Positions 43,950-52,661 of a stretch of DNA of 64,000 bases are shown here, one piece after another (the stretch's first letter is position 1; every line of letters starts with the position of its first letter). The stretch lies in contig DBMI01000088.1 in NCBI GenBank assembly GCA_002298165.1, forward strand, positions 1 to 64,000, read 5' to 3'. The notes below the pieces were generated by a model. That model did no database searches, was not told where the DNA came from, and was given only the letters and a program-made list of their open reading frames with translations. This DNA comes from Desulfarculales bacterium UBA702 (GTDB lineage: Bacteria > Desulfobacterota > Syntrophobacteria > Syntrophobacterales > Syntrophobacteraceae). Both the position numbers and the translations under genes were made by a program.

Positions 43950-44461
43950 TTTATCTCCGGGATGCAGTGAGGCGGCCGAAGATGAACCCTCAAATGCACG
44001 TCGCTGTTGTAAAATAGAGTCAGGAACCCGCCGAGGCACACTCCGCTGGATCGATACACGATTGGAAAATCCGCCTTAATTTGCCAGTCAGAGGGAATTT
44101 CGAGCGGAATCCCTCCTGTTGAATTCGGGAATTCCATAAGTTCGAACCCAAGGCCGCTTGCATAGGCTGCATAGCCCAATTTCCCAATTTGATTCAGGAC
44201 ATCATCCCGTTCGCTTGCGGATTGGATACTCGTGAACATTGATGCCAATCTGGGGATAGCAAATCCTGCAAGAAGGCCGGCGAGCACCAGGACCATCAAT
44301 GTTTCCAGCAGGGTATATCCCTGCATACAACCAAAATTGGGAAACGGGCATCGGGTCTGAAGACGGGCATCCTGATTTTCCGTTGAATTCGCTTCAAAAT
44401 TGAACAATCCGCCACAAATAAACTGATAATCACGCATTACTTCTTTGCGGATGATTGACAT
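43946..44461 (-). CDS. gspH: GspH-like minor pseudopilin
   Basis: 171 residues from the ATG at 44461 (AGGTGG 8 bases upstream). Starts at 44473 (GTG), 44437 and 44326 are alternatives. The prepilin motif MQG^YTLLETLMVLVLAGLLAGF begins near residue 46 if the early start is used, giving an unusually long leader; with the start at 44326 the leader would be only three residues. The globular part has two Cys that may pair. Gene order G-H-I supports the call. Confidence 0.75.
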   Translation of the reverse strand: MSIIRKEVMRDYQFICGGLFNFEANSTENQDARLQTRCPFPNFGCMQGYTLLETLMVLVLAGLLAGFAIPRLASMFTSIQSASERDDVLNQIGKLGYAAYASGLGFELMEFPNSTGGIPLEIPSDWQIKADFPIVYRSSGVCLGGFLTLFYNSDVHLRVHLRPPHCIPEIK

Positions 44462-44473
44462 CTTATGAACCAC

Positions 44474-44926
44474 CTATTGGGGCGGTAGATAGCCGACATC
44501 GGCATCAATGCCTTGACCCCCGGATTTCCCGTCAGCTCCAAACGAATACAAAGCAAAGGGCTGTCCCTCGCTGCCCGGAAAACTGTATTGATACGGATTT
44601 CCCCAAGGATCAGCAGGGACCTTCTCATCAAGGTACGGTCCCCTCCATCGCGACTTTAGATTTTGGTCGGCAGGAGGGGAAAAGAGCATTGAAAGACCTT
44701 CCTGTTCTGTAGGAAAGCGGCTAAGATCCATCCGCATCGTCTCGAGTGCCCCCTTGAACATCTTTATCTGCACTTCGGCTGCCTTTACCTTTGATTCGTC
44801 TACCTTACTGAATAGTCGTGGTCCCACGAGGCCGGCCAGTAGCCCAATAATGACCAGCACTACAAGCATTTCCAGCAAGGTAAAACCTGCTTGAATCGTT
44901 CTGGCGGTAGTGTCTTTATTTTTCAT
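44474..44926 (-). CDS. gspG: GspG major pseudopilin
   Basis: 150 residues. Leader MKNKDTTARTIQAG, then FTLLEMLVVLVIIGLLAGLV. The C-terminal region WRGPYLDEKVPADPWGNPYQY and SFGADGKSGGQG is the diagnostic calcium-binding GspG signature. It is the main subunit of the pseudopilus that pushes substrates through the secretin. It has a Shine-Dalgarno-like AAGGTG upstream and lies 63 bp after gspF. Confidence 0.96.
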   Translation of the reverse strand: MKNKDTTARTIQAGFTLLEMLVVLVIIGLLAGLVGPRLFSKVDESKVKAAEVQIKMFKGALETMRMDLSRFPTEQEGLSMLFSPPADQNLKSRWRGPYLDEKVPADPWGNPYQYSFPGSEGQPFALYSFGADGKSGGQGIDADVGYLPPQ

Positions 44927-44989
44927 TTTTCACCTTATTGGTCCCTAAGGCTCGAACAGAGTCGTTACCCGGATCTGGTCCTGTGGTTC

Positions 44990-46192
44990 TCAAATTGCGA
45001 TGTTGTTCACACTGGTAATGGCAAGTATGATTCCAGCCATGACAAGACCTACAATCGCCCCGATTACTATTATGGCAACAGGCTCGAGCAATAGTAGAAA
45101 ACGCTTCATCCTGTTGCGCCCGCTTTGAATATACAGTGAGGAGAGTGAATGAAGCATGTCGGGAAGATTCCCCGAATGCTCACCAACGCGAATCAGGTTA
45201 TACCCGGTGGCGTCCACTGCAGATGTTTCCAGGAGAGATTTCGCGAGAGGCTCACCATTTCGAACTGCCTGGCAAACCCTTGTAAAACGCCAGACGAGGC
45301 TGCTTACCCCAATCTGACGCTGCGCAAGCTCGAGCGCTTTCAAAAGCGGTACCTTGTTTTCCAAAAGAGTCGCAAGCATCCCCGACCACTTTCCAAGTGA
45401 AACCTCCATAATCCAGTGCCGCAACAGCGGGAATCGAGCAAGCAAATCGTAGACTTTTTGTCGTAAATTGGGACTTCGAGCGCAATATGTGCCAAAGCCC
45501 ATAAGAATGGCAACTGCCGAGATCAGCACAGGAAAATGCTGATTGATGAAGGTACCCATTCCGAGTACGAATCGAGCCAAAAAGGGGATCTGCTGGGATC
45601 CCTTGTTCAACAGGCTCGCGAATCGTGGAACAACCAGGGCGAAGATAAGCAATATTGCGCATGTGCCGCTCACAATGAGGATTGTCGGGTAGGTCAAGGC
45701 ATTACGCAGTTCGCCGGCGGTTGCCACATCGTATTCCCACTGCTTTACCGAATCACGCATGGCTTGGGCCATTTTCCCCGTAAGCTCACCGGCCTCGCAA
45801 AGAGGCTGAAAGTACCCTGGAAGCCGGAGCTTGCACTCTCTCAGTGCTTCCGAAAATGAATGCCCCGACTTCAATGCAGAAAGTAGATTTTCAAACTCGC
45901 GGGCTATAAAAGGATGACCTGAGGACTCTGCCAGCGATTCAACCGCTTCCTTTATCGGGATTCCCGATTCGAGCAGCGTGCATAACTGGTGCATGTATAT
46001 GAGGACATCTCTGGTCCCGGGTCGCCTTGATTTCCTTTTGCTGCCAAGATCCGCCGGCATCTCGCTCCTGATGCTGATCAGGACGAGTCCCTGCCTCTTC
46101 AGGGATCGAATGGCGGAACGTTCGCTGTCCGCATCAAGAGCCCCCATCATTATTGCGCTATCGGAATTTGCTGCCCGGTACTCGAATTTCAT
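44990..46192 (-). CDS. gspF: GspF inner-membrane platform protein
   Basis: 400 residues. Two repeated cytoplasmic helical domains (LCTLLESGIPIKEAVESLAE and GMLATLLENKVPLLKALELA), each followed by membrane helices, and a C-terminal helix (PVAIIVIGAIVGLVMAGIIL), as in the GspF/PilC family. The ATG overlaps the gspE stop by 4 bases. Forms the central platform of the T2SS on which the ATPase acts. Confidence 0.94.
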   Translation of the reverse strand: MKFEYRAANSDSAIMMGALDADSERSAIRSLKRQGLVLISIRSEMPADLGSKRKSRRPGTRDVLIYMHQLCTLLESGIPIKEAVESLAESSGHPFIAREFENLLSALKSGHSFSEALRECKLRLPGYFQPLCEAGELTGKMAQAMRDSVKQWEYDVATAGELRNALTYPTILIVSGTCAILLIFALVVPRFASLLNKGSQQIPFLARFVLGMGTFINQHFPVLISAVAILMGFGTYCARSPNLRQKVYDLLARFPLLRHWIMEVSLGKWSGMLATLLENKVPLLKALELAQRQIGVSSLVWRFTRVCQAVRNGEPLAKSLLETSAVDATGYNLIRVGEHSGNLPDMLHSLSSLYIQSGRNRMKRFLLLLEPVAIIVIGAIVGLVMAGIILAITSVNNIAI

Positions 46193-47940
46193 TCAGCTGT
46201 CACCCTTAGAACTTCCTCGATGCTCGTAACTCCTCTCCATGCCTTTAGCAGTCCATCTTCGCGGAGGTTTCGACACCCGTCATTTCTGGACAACTCCCTC
46301 ATTTCCATTGTTGATTTCCCCGTAAGGATGCAGTGTTGAATGGCGGCGGTTACCGGAACCATTTCAAAAATCCCTTCGCGCCCCCTGTACCCTGTACTCT
46401 GGCATTTCGGGCATCCTGCAGCAACTCGCCAGTTTGCCGGCCAAGCCTTGAGGGCATCGGGTAAAATCGTATTGGTGACTTCTATGATCTCCTTTACCGG
46501 TTCGGAAGGTATCGAGCAATGAGGGCACAATCGCCTCACCAGGCGCTGTGCCAATACGCCTCGAACGGGGGTAGCGACGAGGAATGGCTCAACCCCCATA
46601 TCTATAAGTCTTGTGAAACTGCTGATTGCGTCATTGGTGTGCAGAGTGGACAGCACCAGGTGACCTGTGAGTGATGCCTGGATTGCAATTTCCGCGGTCT
46701 CTCGGTCGCGGATCTCACCGATCAATATCACGTCGGGATCTTGCCTTAGAATGGATCGCAGAGCGCGGGCGAAGGTAAGGCCAATCTCGGCATGTGCCTG
46801 TGTTTGATGGATTCCGTCAATCTGGTATTCGACAGGATCTTCCACTGTGATAATCTTCTTTTTCCTGTCGTTGATGGCCTCCAGCACGGCGTAAAGTGTA
46901 GTCGATTTACCCGACCCTGTAGGGCCCGTTACAAGTATGATGCCGTGAGGCTGTGCTATCCAGTTTTGAAGCATGAGAAGGTAATCGGATTCAAATCCAA
47001 GGCCCTCCAGGTCGAATCCCTTGCTTTCCTTTGGAAGGAGCCGCAAAACGACGGATTCGCCGTGGACTCCTGGCAGTGTCGATACCCTGATGTCCACTTC
47101 CTCCCCGCTCAATCTCAGCCCCAGTCGCCCATCCTGTGGAAGGCGCCGCTCTGCTATGTCCATTCCGGATATCAGTTTCAGCCGGGATGAAATGGCAGGG
47201 TATCTTTCTTTTGGCAAAATGAATTGCGAGTGGAGAACGCCGTCCGTTCGGAACCGCACCTCCAGGGCATGTTCGCCCGGCTCGATGTGCACGTCCGATG
47301 AGCGCTGCTCAAAAGCCCGGGAGAACAGATTATTAACAAATTCAATAACTGGCGCCTCCTCGGCCAGTTCCTTCAGGTGGTCAACGCTATCCGAGAAAGT
47401 TCGGCGGTTTGCCGATCGCGAGAGGGATTCGAGAATGCGATCGAGATCATAGCTTCGCGCCAGAAAAAATTGAATTTCCCGGGCCGGAAAACAACGATGG
47501 AGGATCTCTTCAATCCCGTTGCCAACGGGGTCGCGTGCGACGCAGCCCAGGCTCCCATTGGGGCCATCCCATACGAATACCTCCTGGTCAAGCCACCAGT
47601 CCGGGTCAATGCCGCTCTTGCCCACTATCGAGTGGAAAGCTTCAGGGTCAACTTTCAAGTCCCCGGTGTCGAGTAATGGTAAACCGAATGTATCGGAAAG
47701 GATGCGCAGCAGGTTTTCTTCGGACAAAGCTCCTATACGAATTAATATCGGCCCGATCTTACCTCCTGTCCGCTGCTTGATCACCATCGCTTTCCGGAGG
47801 TCGTCCGAATTTATCAGCCCCTCGCATAGCAAACGCGAACCCAGGTACGAGTCGTCCGCGGAAGCTGTGCCCATCCCGTTGGAGGACGTACGGGTCTGGT
47901 TGGCATCCAGAAAAACATCTGCCTCAGTGGTGCCTGACAA
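46189..47940 (-). CDS. gspE: GspE secretion ATPase
   Basis: 583 residues using a TTG start at 47940 with GGAGAAG upstream; an ATG at residue 23 is an alternative. An N-terminal MshEN-like domain (about 35-170) leads into the RecA-like ATPase with Walker A GPTGSGKST (339-347), the Asp box (SSDVHIEP), Walker B (VILIGEIRD), the His box (STLHTND) and a zinc tetracysteine (CPHC 472-475, CPKC 510-513). It powers pseudopilus assembly. First gene of the minus-strand gsp operon (E-F-G-H-I-J-K-L-M-C). Confidence 0.95.
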   Translation of the reverse strand: MSGTTEADVFLDANQTRTSSNGMGTASADDSYLGSRLLCEGLINSDDLRKAMVIKQRTGGKIGPILIRIGALSEENLLRILSDTFGLPLLDTGDLKVDPEAFHSIVGKSGIDPDWWLDQEVFVWDGPNGSLGCVARDPVGNGIEEILHRCFPAREIQFFLARSYDLDRILESLSRSANRRTFSDSVDHLKELAEEAPVIEFVNNLFSRAFEQRSSDVHIEPGEHALEVRFRTDGVLHSQFILPKERYPAISSRLKLISGMDIAERRLPQDGRLGLRLSGEEVDIRVSTLPGVHGESVVLRLLPKESKGFDLEGLGFESDYLLMLQNWIAQPHGIILVTGPTGSGKSTTLYAVLEAINDRKKKIITVEDPVEYQIDGIHQTQAHAEIGLTFARALRSILRQDPDVILIGEIRDRETAEIAIQASLTGHLVLSTLHTNDAISSFTRLIDMGVEPFLVATPVRGVLAQRLVRRLCPHCSIPSEPVKEIIEVTNTILPDALKAWPANWRVAAGCPKCQSTGYRGREGIFEMVPVTAAIQHCILTGKSTMEMRELSRNDGCRNLREDGLLKAWRGVTSIEEVLRVTAE

Positions 47941-48061
47941 TTAATTCTTCTCCAAATCCTAAAAGAGTTCGATGGCCTGGCTGATCACGAGGACTTTGTC
48001 AGTGAATGGGGAGGCCTCCGAGGGGCCTCCCCAAGGACTATTGGACTGCAGCGACGTGCAG

Positions 48062-48138
48062 TGTAGTACAGGCTAATTTCTGCAGTGTTACACACGGAGG
48101 GCTGAAAAAGGCAAGGAAGCCCCCCGTGTGATACTACA
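48062..48138 (-). terminator. Long hairpin just after the surface-protein gene
   Basis: Nested arms TGTAGTA/TACTACA and CACACGGAGGGCT/AGCCCCCCGTGTG (one mismatch) lie 6 bases past the stop codon. A second GC-rich inverted repeat, GGGGAGGCC/GGCCTCCCC, lies at 48009-48033. There is no U-tract, so it may stabilise mRNA rather than terminate. Confidence 0.5.
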
Positions 48139-48143
48139 AGCCG

Positions 48144-49616
48144 CTATTTGCCTTGAATGGTGGTCATGGTGGTACCGTCTGAGGAAAGTAGGTATTCCGC
48201 AGCCGATACGCTCGCTCCCGAGCTGATCACGCGGACCCGCAGCTTCTCGGTCGTCCCGACGGTGAAGCTGGCGTTTGCTGCCGCAGCCGCATCGGTGAGT
48301 GACTTGACGGGTATAGCGTATGCTGTTGCTGCATTTGCGGCCAGCGATGCGCTAAGGGCCGCACCCTTAACATTTACGCTGCTCATCGGGAAGAATGCTA
48401 CCACACCGGCATCGTTGTACATCAGGAAATAGATGTTCGCGGACCCGCTTGAGGTATTGACAACCCGGATATATGAACTCCAGGGGGCGGTCGGCTGGAA
48501 TACAAAGTTCAGATCGGAGTAGGCACCATTCAGTACGAGTTTGGCCTGGCTGTCTGAAGTTGAATCCGACGCATACCAAGTTTGCCATGGCAGGGTCAAT
48601 TTTTCAGCTATCGTAATAGTCTGAGGATTGATCACCTTGGTTCCACCAGCAACGGCATATATATTTTGGCCTGACACGAAGTTAGCGACATCAGTACTGA
48701 GTATGGCGCCTGAGCCGGTGAGGTCAAAAGCAGGATTCGTCTCATCGGTTGGACCGTTTCCGCTTTTATCATAGATGATGGACGATAAAGCGCTGAAATC
48801 ACCACCTAAAGTAATGTCCAAAGTGCCGCGGCCTGCAGTCAATGCGGCCAAATTGAGGGTGGTCGCACCGTCTTCGATCACGGGAGCATTCCCTGAATTG
48901 GCTAAAGCAATTTTTCCAAGTGATACACTCGTTAGAGTCGTACCGTCTTTGATGAACTTCATACCGGATGAACCGACGTCAATGAAGGTATTGCGTGGGG
49001 TAGCATCCAACAGGTCAGCATTTGGTGTAATGGTCAATGCGAAAGCTTTTGCTGAGGTAGCGATAGGTTGCTTGGGAGTACCCGAAACAACATCGGGAAA
49101 TGTTGTGCCAACCGTACCTGTAGGTACGATCTCGGCCGTGACGTTTATCGTCTTGCCCTCGGTTCCCAGGATACCGGAGCCGTCTATAATCGTTGGAACC
49201 GTAAACACGATAGTATCGCCTGCCGCTGCAGCCGCTGCATCGAGCCAAATCTCATAGACAACACTTTTTTCACTGGCGGCGCCACCGGTCTTTTTATTTA
49301 CATAGCCACCGCCGCCGGCAATGGTAGCAACGCAATTACCGGAGTTCAGAGCAGTGCCCCAAGTCCCCGAATCTAAGGTGAAGGTAATCTCGGCTCTGTT
49401 GTTTTGGTTTATGGCACCGCCTATTGTAAGTATGTAGGCTTTTCCATTAGTTAAAGTCTTTGTGTTGTAGCTGTTCCCCATGATCTCTGTGGCGTAGGTA
49501 ATCGGGGTGATATTCGATGCAGTAACTGACGAAGATGCTGCATTCGCCAAACCAATTCCCATGCTCAGTGCGAATATTGCAGCCATGCCGAGGGATAAAA
49601 TCGTTTTCTTCTTCAT
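48144..49616 (-). CDS. Exported Ala/Thr/Ser-rich surface protein, putative T2SS substrate
   Basis: 490 residues from the ATG at 49616, with AGGGAG 9 bases upstream. The Sec signal peptide MKKKTILSLGMAAIFALSMG ends in ANA (cut near residue 26). The mature protein is beta-rich, low in Cys and Lys, and high in Ala, Thr, Ser, Gly and Val, with no catalytic motif seen. This composition suits an S-layer or adhesin-like protein. Directly downstream on the same strand is the gsp operon, and gspD is 3 kb away, so it is a natural candidate substrate; that is inference only. Not recognised at family level. Confidence 0.75.
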   Translation of the reverse strand: MKKKTILSLGMAAIFALSMGIGLANAASSSVTASNITPITYATEIMGNSYNTKTLTNGKAYILTIGGAINQNNRAEITFTLDSGTWGTALNSGNCVATIAGGGGYVNKKTGGAASEKSVVYEIWLDAAAAAAGDTIVFTVPTIIDGSGILGTEGKTINVTAEIVPTGTVGTTFPDVVSGTPKQPIATSAKAFALTITPNADLLDATPRNTFIDVGSSGMKFIKDGTTLTSVSLGKIALANSGNAPVIEDGATTLNLAALTAGRGTLDITLGGDFSALSSIIYDKSGNGPTDETNPAFDLTGSGAILSTDVANFVSGQNIYAVAGGTKVINPQTITIAEKLTLPWQTWYASDSTSDSQAKLVLNGAYSDLNFVFQPTAPWSSYIRVVNTSSGSANIYFLMYNDAGVVAFFPMSSVNVKGAALSASLAANAATAYAIPVKSLTDAAAAANASFTVGTTEKLRVRVISSGASVSAAEYLLSSDGTTMTTIQGK

Positions 49617-50152
49617 TAGTTTTGTCTCCCTAAATGTAATTGTCTCTCTTAAAAGCTTCCCCTGTATTCTGCTTTTCAATACACAAGTGCAGCTAAATTT
49701 CCGGACCCTCTGTCACCTCCCTCCTCTCGCCTAAAGGATCTAAGACGATTCTAGATGATACTCTCCCATAGGAAGCATTACTGATTAGGTATTTGTAGCC
49801 TCCTGAATAGTGCAATTCGTATTGTAGGCCTAATGAAGAGAGCTATCATCAAATGATTGTTTCACCCTTAAATGTCCATTGCATTGTAATATTGATATTC
49901 AGTCACCAAGTATATTTTAAATCTCGACCGATAATCTAGTGTGCGTAGTACAACAATCATTTCTATGATGCAAGAATAAATTATCTGATAGGTAAAAAAA
50001 TTACATCCGCATTTATTTACATCGCAAGATAATTTACATGACTCAATAATTATACTTGAAATTATTTGCAATTTAATAATAGATTATAAAATATTATTGA
50101 AATTAGGACATAATTCAGAAGTGATATATTTCTAGGTTGGGAGAGTAATGGT
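49617..50152. other. AT-rich intergenic region
   Basis: 536 bp between divergent surface-protein and parB-like genes. The 49.86-50.15 kb part is conspicuously AT-rich. The open frame at 49868-50071 has no ribosome binding site and looks non-coding. It probably contains both promoters and could be a target for nucleoid-type DNA-binding proteins. Confidence 0.6.
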
Positions 50153-50926
50153 ATGAAGAAGCAATCACATCAGTCATTTAAAAAAGGTCAATATTATACC
50201 CTCAATATAGATGACCTTAACCCTGATCTGGACCAACCCAGAAAGTATTTCGATCAGCAGTCGCTGCAAGAATTGGCTGACTCAATTTCCACACAGGGTG
50301 TTATTCAACCGATCATATTCAGGGAAGAAGAAGGAAAACTTATAGTCGTTGCAGGGGAGCGACGTGTCCGGGCAGCTAAAAAGGCAGGCATAAAGCATAT
50401 TCCGGCAATATTTACTGATGGAGATCACACCGAAATTGCTCTTGTGGAGAACCTCCTGCGCGAAGATCTGACAGCCATAGAAGAGGCTGAAGCATTGAAC
50501 TCATTGCTCAAAAAGCACTCCTACACGCAGGACCAAATAGCTAAGACCCTTGGTAAGGGCCGTTCGACTGTTTCAGAGATTCTCTCTCTCAATAGACTCC
50601 CCCTCAAGGTGCGGGATGAGTGCAGGAAGGACCCCAAATGTTCAAGGCGGGTATTGGTCGAGATAGCCAAGGAAGAAAACGAAGAGAAGATGTACAAGCT
50701 CTTCGAGAAGTTTAAGAAGAGGAAGCTGACCGGCGACGAGATCAGAAAGATTTCTCGAATCAGCAATCCGGATCCCGCATCTAGCTGTCTGCAGATTTCC
50801 AGGTCTCTTTCCAAAAAGTTGCTCCACCTGGACATTATATCCCTTCCGGAATCGCGGAAGAATCCCATCATATTGGAACTTCGGTGCCTCCTAGAGAAAA
50901 TTGAGAATATCATTGGAACGCCCTGA
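50153..50926 (+). CDS. Orphan ParB/Spo0J-family protein 1
   Basis: 257 residues with GGGAGA 7 bases upstream. The N-terminal ParB domain has DQPRKYFD, the CTP-binding GERR motif at 68-71 and ENLLRED at 99-105. The helix-turn-helix YTQDQIAKTLGKGRSTVSEI lies at 124-143, and the C-terminal ~75 residues are divergent. ParB proteins load on parS DNA as CTP-dependent clamps. No ParA is encoded nearby, so a chromosome- or plasmid-partition role is doubtful. Such orphans can act as transcription regulators (VirB of Shigella is the known example). A near-identical paralogue lies 625 bp downstream. Confidence 0.88.
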   Translation: MKKQSHQSFKKGQYYTLNIDDLNPDLDQPRKYFDQQSLQELADSISTQGVIQPIIFREEEGKLIVVAGERRVRAAKKAGIKHIPAIFTDGDHTEIALVENLLREDLTAIEEAEALNSLLKKHSYTQDQIAKTLGKGRSTVSEILSLNRLPLKVRDECRKDPKCSRRVLVEIAKEENEEKMYKLFEKFKKRKLTGDEIRKISRISNPDPASSCLQISRSLSKKLLHLDIISLPESRKNPIILELRCLLEKIENIIGTP

Positions 50927-50937
50927 CGTATGTCGAA

Positions 50938-50953
50938 TGTCGGCGCGCCGACA
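50938..50953. promoter_or_regulatory. 16-bp perfect palindrome, parS-like candidate
   Basis: TGTCGGCGCGCCGACA lies 12 bases after the stop of the first ParB gene. Its length equals that of chromosomal parS (16 bp), though the sequence differs from TGTTTCACGTGAAACA. It directly abuts a second palindrome. Confidence 0.45.
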
Positions 50954-51350
50954 TCATATGATATTCAAATCCACTATCACATTTCTTATTCAAATTTAGA
51001 TAGACATGAGTCCAAATATGCGATAATTGTCGCTGCACCCATTTCGTGACTGGGGATAAGCGCTGACATCCATATTGGTTTGTAATAACTGTTATTAAAT
51101 ATAGTTAATAATTGACCCCCCAAAACTAGAATTGTCACGAGTGGAAAGAATCACCTTTGTCATCGGTCATCTACAAAACATTTAGAACTATCGCAGCTCC
51201 TGATGGGAATAAATTACCCGCTAAAATTAGCTGACAACCTTTGAAAAGAGGCATTTTACCCCATTTGTAATGAAAGCGATCTTGTGCGGGGATTTACGCT
51301 ATGTTTGTTAATTTGAATGGTTATGGCATTGGACAAAGTTATGGCTAATA

Positions 51351-51366
51351 TGGCACGATAATTGCT
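51351..51366 (+). promoter_or_regulatory. Sigma-54 promoter upstream of the second parB
   Basis: TGGCACGATAATTGCT matches the -24/-12 consensus TGGCACG-N4-TTGCW exactly, with the invariant GG and GC 10 bases apart. Transcription should start near 51376. It implies control by an enhancer-binding activator. Confidence 0.75.
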
Positions 51367-51551
51367 AAGGCGAAGGTGAAAATCTTCCTTTTACCCAACA
51401 ATCTCTGATCGAAGAACTTTCAAATCATTCCGGTAATGACGGAGCTTGTGTCCGGACTTGCCCTGCTGGATGGGCCTTAAGCTATTGGACGATACATATG
51501 TTGATTAGTCTTGTAAAACAAGGATATTGAAAATAGCACGAGGTTTTTAAA

Positions 51552-52385
51552 ATGTTAGAATCCGGCGATATGTTTTACGAAAAGGGACAATTGTATTCAA
51601 TAGAGACTCAACGCCTTCAATGTGATCCAAATCAACCCAGGAAGTATTTTGATTCGCAGTCGCTGCAGGAATTGGCTGACTCAATCTCCGCACAAGGTAT
51701 TATCCAACCGATCATTTTCAGGAAAGATGAGGGAAAGCTCATAGTAGTTGCGGGGGAGAGGCGTGTAAGGGCGGCTAAAAAGGCCGGCGTCAAGCATATT
51801 CCGGCAATATTTACTGATGGAGATCACACCGAAATTGCTCTGGTAGAGAACATACTGCGCGAAGATCTCACAGCCATAGAAGAGGCTGAAGCACTGAACT
51901 CTTTACTCAAGAAGCATACTTATACTCAGGACCAAATAGCCAAAACTCTCGGCAAGGCCCGTTCGACTGTTTCAGAAATCCTCTCTCTCAACAGACTGCC
52001 CCCGAAGGTGCGGGATGAGTGCAGGAAGGACCCCAAGTGTTCAAGGCGCGTACTGGTCGAGATAGCCAAGGAAAAAAACGAGAGGCAGATGCTGAAGCTT
52101 TACGAAAAGTATAAGAACAGGAGGCTGACAGGTGAAGCGATTAGAAAAATTTCCCGACCTGGCCATGGTGATCCTGTGGCTGTTTCTTTGAAAGCGATCA
52201 GTTCTCTCCTGAAAGATTTGCCGGGCATTGATTTTGACTCTTTGCCCAACTCCAGGAAAGAGGCTCTTGTTAACGGATTGCGCAGCTTGAACAAAGAAAT
52301 CGTCAAATTTGCAGGTTACCTCAAAATGCAATATCTCGATGTTGAACGAGCTGGACAGAGACAGCATTCCCACGAAAACTTTTGA
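51552..52385 (+). CDS. Orphan ParB/Spo0J-family protein 2
   Basis: 277 residues; ATG 51570 is an alternative. It is almost identical to the preceding ParB protein through the ParB and HTH domains (GERRVRAAKKAG, ENILREDLTAIEEAEALNSL, YTQDQIAKTLGKARSTVSEI), with nucleotide identity high enough to indicate recent duplication. The N-terminal ~25 and C-terminal ~85 residues have diverged, so the partner or dimer interface may differ. It has its own sigma-54 promoter candidate and lies 276 bp upstream of gspD. Role by inference: regulator of the surface/T2SS locus rather than DNA segregation. Confidence 0.88.
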   Translation: MLESGDMFYEKGQLYSIETQRLQCDPNQPRKYFDSQSLQELADSISAQGIIQPIIFRKDEGKLIVVAGERRVRAAKKAGVKHIPAIFTDGDHTEIALVENILREDLTAIEEAEALNSLLKKHTYTQDQIAKTLGKARSTVSEILSLNRLPPKVRDECRKDPKCSRRVLVEIAKEKNERQMLKLYEKYKNRRLTGEAIRKISRPGHGDPVAVSLKAISSLLKDLPGIDFDSLPNSRKEALVNGLRSLNKEIVKFAGYLKMQYLDVERAGQRQHSHENF

Positions 52386-52661
52386 TGAGCAAGAAAAGGG
52401 GTTAGGCTGAATCTTTCACGTGGGTTGTGCTTTTTTGTCATACCATCAGTATTTAGCGGATACTCATATGCTGAAAACCAGACCTGAGTTAACCTCCTGG
52501 CGCAACAAATGAGGCCGTGACCTGGACTACGCAATGTCCGGCGTGTGATCGGCAGCCGCATTGTTTGGCAAATCCCAATTACTTCTTGATAGCTTAATAC
52601 TCGATTTGTTCAGCGACTCGTTGCTGGAACCGTAAACAAAAACCGGGGGGCCTGCCACAGA

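Larger units (their letters stand above)
50927..51551. other. Intergenic region between the parB paralogues
   Basis: 625 bp with no gene. It contains a 16-bp perfect palindrome (50938-50953), an adjacent ATCATATGAT palindrome (50953-50962) and an excellent sigma-54 promoter (51351-51366) for the second parB gene, leaving an untranslated leader of about 175 bases. Confidence 0.7.

Noticed and set aside
49868..50071. 67-codon minus-strand ORF in the AT-rich gap
   Set aside because: Cys/Ile/Tyr-rich low-complexity translation without a ribosome binding site; random AT-rich frame.
50153..52385. A plasmid or chromosomal partition locus
   Set aside because: There is no ParA, no replication gene and no canonical parS next to the two ParB-family genes.
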